From the NCBI GenBank assembly GCA_046760905.1, contig JBHIFB010000104.1:1-11606 (forward strand): a DNA stretch of 11,606 nucleotides, written 5' to 3'. Below the pieces are notes generated by a model. The model saw only the letters and a program-made list of their open reading frames with translations, was not told where the DNA came from and ran no database searches. A program made the translations under genes and the position numbers. This document shows positions 7,331-11,606 of the stretch, piece by piece. The stretch is from JBHIFB01 sp046760905. GTDB taxonomy: Bacteria; Gemmatimonadota; CAZMKB01. Numbering within the stretch: the stretch's first letter is position 1; each line of letters starts with the position of its first letter.

Positions 7331-8299
7331 TCACCAGCCCTTTACCGGCCTGTTGACAGGATGCTGAGGCATTCTTCCCTCCAATGCATCTATGAGGTTA
7401 CTTACGGCTATCTGAGCCATCCTCTCACGTGTCTCCTGCCCCGCACTGCCAATGTGGGGTGTGAGCACCACGTTGTCCAGTTCAAAAAGTGCCGGATTCA
7501 CTTCAGGCTCATTCTGGAAGACGTCGAGACCGGCAGCTCGTATCCTTTTCTCCTTGAGAGTCTGGTATAAGGCCACCTCGTCAATTACCTGGCCTCTCGA
7601 GGTGTTGATGAGTATCGCATCCTTCTTCATGATGGAGAGCTCTTTCCTTCCTATCAACTGCCTTGTATCATTCACGAGCGGCACATGCAGGCTAACCACA
7701 TCCGAGATTCTGAGAAGACGCTCGAGATCGACACGTTTCGCTCCAAGTTCATTTTCGATATCTTCTCTCTGCCTTACATCACAATAAACCACTTTCATGC
7801 CAAATCCATTCGCCCTCCTGGCAACCGCCCCGCCGATGCGTCCCATCCCCACAACTCCAAAGGTCTTCGCAGCCAGGTCGAGGCCCAAGAAAAGGTCCGG
7901 CATCCACCCGTTGAATCTGCCGGATCGCACGAATCGATCAGCCTCGAGGATCCTTCTCGCAGCACACAGAAGTAGCGACCAGGCAAGGTCCGCTGTCGCC
8001 TCCGTGAGCACATCTGGTGTGTTGGTAACGAGTATGCCTCTTTGCGTTGCCTCTTCGACATCTATATTGTCGTATCCAACGGCATAGTTCGATATCACCC
8101 GGAGCTCGGGCAGAAGCTCCATCACCCGCCTATCGATCCTGTGAGAGAGCAGAACGAGCATCCCATTCACCTCCGGGTGCAACCTGGCAACCTCAATGGG
8201 CTTTTGAAATATGCCGATGCTATACGTTGTGCAGCTATCGTTGAGTTTGGTTTTCTCAATCCCGACGATGCCTTCAGAGACAATCACCTTGAATTTCAA
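7331..8299 (-). CDS. D-isomer-specific 2-hydroxyacid dehydrogenase (glyoxylate/hydroxypyruvate reductase-like)
   Basis: An NAD(P)-dependent cytoplasmic oxidoreductase predicted to reduce a 2-oxoacid to the D-2-hydroxyacid. From the TTG at 8299 it has 322 residues. I choose this start because AAGGGGG lies 5 bases upstream (8311-8305); a TTG at 8314 would add 5 residues and has no such site. The Rossmann motif GMGRIG is near residues 151-156 with an acidic residue (CDV) after the next strand, favouring NAD. The catalytic Arg is in NTSRGQVID (about 235), the Glu in LDVFQNEP (about 264) and the His in LTPHIGSA (about 282). The substrate-domain phrase NYAVGYDNID and the ending NRPVKGW resemble glyoxylate and hydroxypyruvate reductases. 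D-lactate or phosphoglycerate dehydrogenase is less likely; no ACT domain is present. The true substrate cannot be read from sequence. Confidence 0.92.
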   Translation of the reverse strand: MKFKVIVSEGIVGIEKTKLNDSCTTYSIGIFQKPIEVARLHPEVNGMLVLLSHRIDRRVMELLPELRVISNYAVGYDNIDVEEATQRGILVTNTPDVLTEATADLAWSLLLCAARRILEADRFVRSGRFNGWMPDLFLGLDLAAKTFGVVGMGRIGGAVARRANGFGMKVVYCDVRQREDIENELGAKRVDLERLLRISDVVSLHVPLVNDTRQLIGRKELSIMKKDAILINTSRGQVIDEVALYQTLKEKRIRAAGLDVFQNEPEVNPALFELDNVVLTPHIGSAGQETRERMAQIAVSNLIDALEGRMPQHPVNRPVKGW

Positions 8300-8304
8300 G
8301 CATT

Positions 8305-8311
8305 CCCCCTT
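8305..8311 (-). promoter_or_regulatory. Ribosome binding site of the hydroxyacid dehydrogenase gene
   Basis: The minus strand reads AAGGGGG followed by 5 bases and the TTG codon at 8299. It is the reason for preferring that start over the upstream TTG at 8314, which overlaps this site. Confidence 0.5.
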
Positions 8312-8390
8312 CAATTTGATGGATCAGGTATCATACATCTCGGTCGATGAACCCTCTCCTGATCCTGAGGAAACTGCACTTCAATTTCCC

Positions 8391-8420
8391 TTGACAGTTT
8401 TATCATATTTGAATTATCGT
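8391..8420 (+). promoter_or_regulatory. Candidate promoter of the cysteine hydrolase gene
   Basis: A perfect TTGACA (8391-8396) is followed after 18 bases by TATCGT (8415-8420). A start near 8427 would leave a leader of about 55 bases. TATAGT at 8434-8439 is an alternative -10 box with a poorer -35. Confidence 0.4.
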
Positions 8421-8442
8421 TTGTGTGAGAAGTTATAGTAAA
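8413..8442 (-). promoter_or_regulatory. Candidate promoter of the hydroxyacid dehydrogenase gene
   Basis: On the minus strand TTTACT (8442-8437) and GATAAT (8418-8413) are separated by 18 bases. The -10 box overlaps that of the divergent plus-strand promoter, so the two polymerases could not occupy their sites together if both predictions hold. The leader would be about 105 bases. Confidence 0.3.
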
Positions 8443-8480
8443 TTACTGAATGATTGAATGAATCGCAACGGGGTGTTTTT

Positions 8481-9143
8481 GTGAAGGAACCATACGTAAC
8501 GATAAGAAACATCGCCCAGAAAACTTCGCAGTGGAAGAAGCTGATCGAACCCTACAATACACATGTAATGGAACTCTATCCGAGGGCGAGCGCTCTTCTT
8601 GTGATTGACATGCAGAACTGTTTTCTCGAGGAAGGTTGTTCTGCTTGGATGGATTCAACGCCGGCAATAGTGCCGAATGTCAAGAAGCTCATCGAGGTAT
8701 ACAGGAGAAAAGGGCTTCCTGTAATATTCACCGCTCATGCCCATGAGAGTGGAAAGCTGGATGGTGGCATGATGTCGAGGTGGTGGGGGAAACTGATACT
8801 TAAGGGAACGCATGACGCGGAACTTTTCACCGAGCTCAAGCCGCTCTCAGATGAGAAAGTAATCTACAAGAACAGATACAGCGCCTTTTACAATACAGAC
8901 CTGGAAACGAATCTCAGGTGCTTGGGTGTGGCGGACATGGTCATAACCGGTGTCATGACGAATATGTGCTGCGAATCGACTGCCAGGGATGCGTTCTTCA
9001 GGGATTACAGGGTCTTTTTCCTTATGGATGCGACGGCAGCAGTCAATGAGGAATTCCACCTTTCGACGTTGAGGAACCTTGCCTACGGCTTTGCCTACAT
9101 CACTGAGACCGCTTCGATTTTGAGAGTTGTTTCTTCACTCTAA
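8481..9143 (+). CDS. Isochorismatase-fold cysteine hydrolase
   Basis: The only plus-strand gene. The family hydrolyses amides or vinyl ethers (nicotinamide, N-carbamoylsarcosine, isochorismate) with an Asp-Lys-Cys triad. From the GTG at 8481 the product has 220 residues. The triad is Asp43 in LVIDMQN, Lys130 in VIYKNRYSAF and Cys163 in GVMTNMCCEST. The GTG is preceded by GGGGTG (8470-8475) and begins a plausible MKEPYVT; a TTG at 8454 would add 9 residues, and an ATG at 8568 would remove the helical N-terminal extension of about 30 residues. The extension precedes the usual start of the fold. The RY-A-F segment after the lysine resembles amidase-type members. The exact substrate cannot be assigned, and no pyridine nucleotide or siderophore genes are adjacent. 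It is divergent from the dehydrogenase gene. Confidence 0.9.
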   Translation: MKEPYVTIRNIAQKTSQWKKLIEPYNTHVMELYPRASALLVIDMQNCFLEEGCSAWMDSTPAIVPNVKKLIEVYRRKGLPVIFTAHAHESGKLDGGMMSRWWGKLILKGTHDAELFTELKPLSDEKVIYKNRYSAFYNTDLETNLRCLGVADMVITGVMTNMCCESTARDAFFRDYRVFFLMDATAAVNEEFHLSTLRNLAYGFAYITETASILRVVSSL

Positions 9144-9146
9144 ATC

Positions 9147-10067
9147 TCAGGGATTCTCGAGAAGGAATTTCTCTACGTCGATGGCTGCCATGCATCCGGA
9201 TCCGGCTGCTGTCACGGCCTGTCTGTAAACGTGGTCCTGTATGTCACCGGCAGCAAACACCCCAGGGATGTTCGTCTTTGTCCCATGTCGTGTGATGACG
9301 TAACCCTTCTCATCGAGCTCCACCTGGCCATCTAAAACCTGAGTGTTGGGAATGTGGCCGATCGCAAGGAATACACCCTGGCAATCAAGTTCTGTTTTCT
9401 CGCCACTTTTCACATCTTCCAGAATGATCCCGCGCACCGTTCCCTCTTCGGAGGCAAGAATGTCTTTTACGACTGAATTCCACTTGAATTCTATCTTCTC
9501 GTTATCCATGGCTCTGTTCTGCAGGATTTTCGAAGCTCTGAGCTCATCTCTTCTGTGGATGATGGTGACTTTACTTGCGAACTTCGTTAGAAATATGCCT
9601 TCCTCCATCGCTGAATCTCCGCCGCCAACAACGACGACATCCTGACCTCTGAAGAAGAATCCATCACAGGTGGCACAGGTAGAAACGCCCTTACCGATGA
9701 GTCTTTCTTCCGCTTCAAGACCGAGCATCCTCGGGCTCGATCCTGCCGCAATTATTACGGTTTTCGTTTCGTACTCTGTTTTTCCCGATATCACCTTCAG
9801 TGGTCTGCCGCTGAAATCGACACCGCTCACCTCGCCCGACACGATCTCAGCGCCGAATCTAAGGGCCTGCTCCTTCAACTTGTCCATCAGGATCGGTCCG
9901 TCGACCCCCTCGGGAAATCCAGGGAAATTCTCGACTTCGGTTGTGATAGTAAGCTGTCCACCGGGTGTTCCCCCTGCTATAACAAGTGGTTGGAGGTTAG
10001 CCCGGCCTGTGTATAGAGCAGCTGTGAGTCCAGCTGGACCTGATCCTATAACAATCACATTCCTCAT
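9147..10067 (-). CDS. trxB: Thioredoxin reductase
   Basis: This cytoplasmic flavoenzyme of 306 residues passes electrons from NADPH to thioredoxin. The FAD-binding GSGPAG is at residues 8-13, the redox-active Cys131-Ala-Thr-Cys134 follows in STCATCDGFFF, the nucleotide-binding GGGDSA is at 148-153, and HRRDELRAS at 171-179 carries the arginines expected for NADPH preference. The second FAD motif GVFAAGD is near 269-275. Length is typical of low-molecular-weight TrxB. A GGAGG lies 4 bases before the ATG. The gene starts 25 bases after the Hsp15-like gene and is probably cotranscribed with it. No thioredoxin gene is present in the window. It converges on the cysteine hydrolase gene with 3 bases between stop codons and no intrinsic terminator visible between them. 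Confidence 0.97.
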   Translation of the reverse strand: MRNVIVIGSGPAGLTAALYTGRANLQPLVIAGGTPGGQLTITTEVENFPGFPEGVDGPILMDKLKEQALRFGAEIVSGEVSGVDFSGRPLKVISGKTEYETKTVIIAAGSSPRMLGLEAEERLIGKGVSTCATCDGFFFRGQDVVVVGGGDSAMEEGIFLTKFASKVTIIHRRDELRASKILQNRAMDNEKIEFKWNSVVKDILASEEGTVRGIILEDVKSGEKTELDCQGVFLAIGHIPNTQVLDGQVELDEKGYVITRHGTKTNIPGVFAAGDIQDHVYRQAVTAAGSGCMAAIDVEKFLLENP

Positions 10068-10092
10068 CTGTCCTCCTGTCAGAATTTCGGAT

Positions 10093-10560
10093 TCAATAGC
10101 CTCTAACCTTTCGTATCATTCTTCTGTCCTTCTTCGTAGGTTTCCCCTTCCTCCCGCTTACAGCAATTTTTTCCTCCGCCTCTTCGATGAGTCTCATGAT
10201 CTCACTTCCCTTTCTCACCACACGTTCCTTCTCACGATATAACCCTGCGGCTTTCCCCGGAGGCAGGCTTCTTTCGGACAATCCCTTTACTTCATAAAAC
10301 ATCACTTTCCCTTTTCTGGTGATTGAGATTGTGTCTCCGATTGCGATGAGGCTGGAAGGCTTGGCCCTTTTTCGGCCTATTTTTACTCTTCCATCCTCAC
10401 AAGCCCGTTTCGCCCAGGAACGTGTTTTATAGAGCCTTGCAGTTTTAAGCCACCTGTCTAGCCGCATGCGAGACTCAGCGGTATCCTCTCCTTCGGTGAC
10501 GTTGTTATGTCGCAGCCGTTTACCCATTGGGGACATCACATTAAACTGAAACCGCTCCAT
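10093..10560 (-). CDS. hslR: S4-domain RNA-binding protein, Hsp15 (HslR) family
   Basis: In Escherichia coli Hsp15 binds free 50S subunits carrying stalled nascent chains and aids their recycling. The 155-residue product has the S4 RNA-binding domain at about residues 32-80 (RLDRWLKTARLYKTRSWAKRACEDGRVKIGRKRAKPS), then the conserved block around SERSLPPGKAAGLY. It ends in a basic tail with GKPTKKDRR, all resembling Hsp15. Family members usually begin only a few residues before RLDRW, so the ATG at 10467 (124 residues) may be the real start. The ATG at 10560 gives a 31-residue extension without recognisable features, and neither start has a convincing ribosome site. It sits 38 bases after tRNA-Ser and 25 bases before trxB on the same strand. 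Confidence 0.85.
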   Translation of the reverse strand: MERFQFNVMSPMGKRLRHNNVTEGEDTAESRMRLDRWLKTARLYKTRSWAKRACEDGRVKIGRKRAKPSSLIAIGDTISITRKGKVMFYEVKGLSERSLPPGKAAGLYREKERVVRKGSEIMRLIEEAEEKIAVSGRKGKPTKKDRRMIRKVRGY

Positions 10561-10598
10561 CTGTTACATGGAGATTCGGTCTGTGTCATTTAAGTTAA

Positions 10599-10687
10599 TG
10601 GCGGAGAGAGGGGGATTCGAACCCCCGAGGGCTTTCGCCCCACACGATTTCCAGTCGTGCTCCTTAAGCCAGCTCGGACATCTCTCC
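10599..10687 (-). tRNA. tRNA-Ser (anticodon GGA)
   Basis: The minus strand folds into an 89-base class II tRNA with encoded CCA. The acceptor stem GGAGAGA pairs with TCTCTCC, followed by discriminator G. The anticodon stem is ACGAC against a matching GTCGT-type partner, with loop CTGGAAA. The anticodon GGA (10652-10650) reads UCC and UCU. A long variable arm with GGGC, a GAAA loop and GCCC is present, as expected for serine tRNA, followed by a T arm with GGGGG, TTCGAAT and CCCCC. Confidence 0.97.
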
Positions 10688-10698
10688 GCAGTGAACTA

Positions 10699-10727
10699 AA
10701 TTTACATTCACGGATATGACCTGTCAA
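10699..10727 (-). promoter_or_regulatory. Promoter of tRNA-Ser
   Basis: On the minus strand a consensus TTGACA (10727-10722) is followed after exactly 17 bases by TAAATT (10704-10699). Transcription would begin near 10692, just before the mature 5' end at 10687. It could also serve hslR and trxB downstream. The rest of the gap up to 10847 shows nothing I can interpret. Confidence 0.6.
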
Positions 10728-10847
10728 ATTTCCTGGTTGTTTTCGAAGATTCTATCAGGTAAGTGTATTTCGTGCTGTCACCGGTCCCGGAGAGCGTTAA
10801 TGAAAGAGTACATTACCTGTGGGGTTCATTGCCAAGTAGATGAGATG

Positions 10848-11327
10848 TCAGCCGATTCTCTTGATCATGTTTTCTATCTTCCTGACATGACCAAGCTCGA
10901 AGTTCATGAGGTGCTCGAAGGTATCTCTTCCTTCGGTCGAGGATACATTCTCAATCTGTGACTTGTAAAAATTGTATGCTCGGTTCTCCTTCTCCAGACC
11001 CATCTCGAGGACTTCCAAAGTGGTTTTCTTTTCATCGAGTTTATCGAGCATATCCTTATGTGATTCGGTGATCCTTTCGTTTATATCCGGGAGGTCTTCA
11101 GCGAGGAGAGCGTCTTTATATGTTATCCAGCGTTCTGAACGGTGTAATGAGTCATATTGGGATTCGAGCACTTTGAAATGGTCCTTCTCATCCCGGGCGA
11201 GGTCTATCAAGGTGTTTTTTATCTCATCATCGTTCACTTTCTCTACAGCCCTCTGGTAGAAGACGTAAGCGGAAACCTCCGCCTGGATGGCGAGCGAAAG
11301 GATTTCCAGGACTTCGCTCTTTGACAT
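10848..11327 (-). CDS. Ferritin-like diiron protein, rubrerythrin-type without rubredoxin domain
   Basis: This 159-residue protein is a four-helix ferritin-like domain with two matching diiron half-sites. They are Glu17 (QAEVSAYVFY) with Glu47-x-x-His50 (DEKDH), and Glu114 (EKENRAYNFY) with Glu144-x-x-His147 (ELGH). This E, ExxH, E, ExxH pattern is that of rubrerythrin-like peroxide reductases or iron-handling proteins. No CxxC pairs for a rubredoxin domain exist, so electrons would have to come from a separate partner. A long charged link (about residues 65-100) joins the two halves. A GGAGG lies 7 bases before the ATG. It appears to be a single-gene unit, ending 160 bases before tRNA-Ser. 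Peroxide reduction is the likeliest role but is inferred. Confidence 0.85.
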   Translation of the reverse strand: MSKSEVLEILSLAIQAEVSAYVFYQRAVEKVNDDEIKNTLIDLARDEKDHFKVLESQYDSLHRSERWITYKDALLAEDLPDINERITESHKDMLDKLDEKKTTLEVLEMGLEKENRAYNFYKSQIENVSSTEGRDTFEHLMNFELGHVRKIENMIKRIG

Positions 11328-11372
11328 GGGTTAGCCTCCATGAAAACGTATTAAAGGTGAAATTGTCTACTA

Positions 11373-11401
11373 TTTTTAACAATACACCGGTAAAAAGTCA
11401 A
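11373..11401 (-). promoter_or_regulatory. Candidate promoter of the ferritin-like gene
   Basis: On the minus strand TTGACT (11401-11396) is followed after 17 bases by TAAAAA (11378-11373). A start near 11366 leaves a leader of about 40 bases before the ATG. I see no PerR-like palindrome that I would trust. Confidence 0.4.
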
Positions 11402-11459
11402 GTGGACTATCATTGGAGTTTCCCCAGTTTTTCTGGAACTTGGAGCCCTTAAGTGAGTC

Positions 11460-11573
11460 GCGAGAGCATTTGGGTACCCATCTTAGGCGAGCAGGAAGGG
11501 GAAAACCGCGCGCTTTTAGCGCGGAAGGGGCAAGTCTTTTTCCCCACCTGCGAGCCTTAGTGGTCGCGTTCGC
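11460..11573. other. Nested inverted-repeat element, candidate structured RNA or terminator region
   Basis: The last 279 bases have no gene; this part is highly self-complementary. From outside in: GCGAGAGC (11460-11467) pairs imperfectly with 11566-11573; CTTAGGC (11482-11488) with GCCTTAG (11554-11560), one mismatch; GCAGG (11491-11495) with CCTGC (11547-11551); GGGGAAAA (11498-11505) with TTTTCCCC (11538-11545); and an inner hairpin CCGCGC/GCGCGG (11506-11524). Between the second and third helices both strands read GA, a tandem G-A mismatch that is stable in RNA if the plus strand is transcribed. TGGGTACCCA at 11471-11480 is a perfect palindrome. Read on the minus strand, the inner hairpin is followed by TTTT, so it could also be an intrinsic terminator for a gene beyond the window. 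I could not match it to 6S, RNase P, SRP or tmRNA. Confidence 0.45.
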
Positions 11574-11606
11574 AATTACGGTAACATATTATCACTCTGG
11601 GAAGCG

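Noticed and set aside
11402..11606. A known structural RNA such as 6S, RNase P, SRP or tmRNA on either strand
   Set aside because: I looked for the conserved cores of RNase P and SRP and for the tRNA-like ends of tmRNA and found none; a 6S-like long hairpin cannot be shown without a covariance search.

Overview
The window is an ordinary-looking, densely packed bacterial chromosome segment. It holds eleven protein genes and two tRNA genes, nearly all on the minus strand. No phage, insertion sequence or CRISPR array is visible. Shine-Dalgarno sites of the GGAGG type, CCA-encoding tRNAs, a predicted lipoprotein, a rubrerythrin-like protein and a cobalamin adenosyltransferase point to a bacterium, probably one with anaerobic or microaerobic habits. 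I cannot name the lineage from sequence alone; an uncultured phylum is possible but unproven.

Positions 7130 down to 213 form a compact minus-strand unit: uvrC, xerD, a TPR lipoprotein gene, nfeD, a stomatin-like slipin gene, pcm and a PduO-type cobalamin adenosyltransferase gene. Neighbours overlap or lie at most 44 bases apart, and several ribosome binding sites sit inside the preceding gene, so the seven are probably cotranscribed. A candidate sigma-70 promoter lies just upstream of uvrC. The unit mixes DNA repair (UvrC), chromosome dimer resolution (XerD), membrane quality control (NfeD with slipin) and protein repair (Pcm).

Upstream of that is a tRNA-Ala(CGC) gene, then a D-2-hydroxyacid dehydrogenase gene. 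The latter is divergent from the only plus-strand gene, an isochorismatase-fold cysteine hydrolase, with overlapping candidate promoters between them. The hydrolase gene converges on trxB with 3 bases between the stop codons. trxB is preceded by an S4-domain Hsp15-like gene and a tRNA-Ser(GGA) gene with its own good promoter. A two-domain ferritin-like (rubrerythrin-type) gene follows. TrxB, the ferritin-like protein and Hsp15 fit a loose redox and stress theme, but this is inference.

The two ends carry noncoding sequence. On the left is a long near-perfect hairpin (122-154). On the right, about 280 bases without a gene contain a nested, highly self-complementary element (11460-11573). It could be a structured RNA or a terminator region, and it is the least explained part of the window. 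I do not see a clearly novel multi-gene system here.
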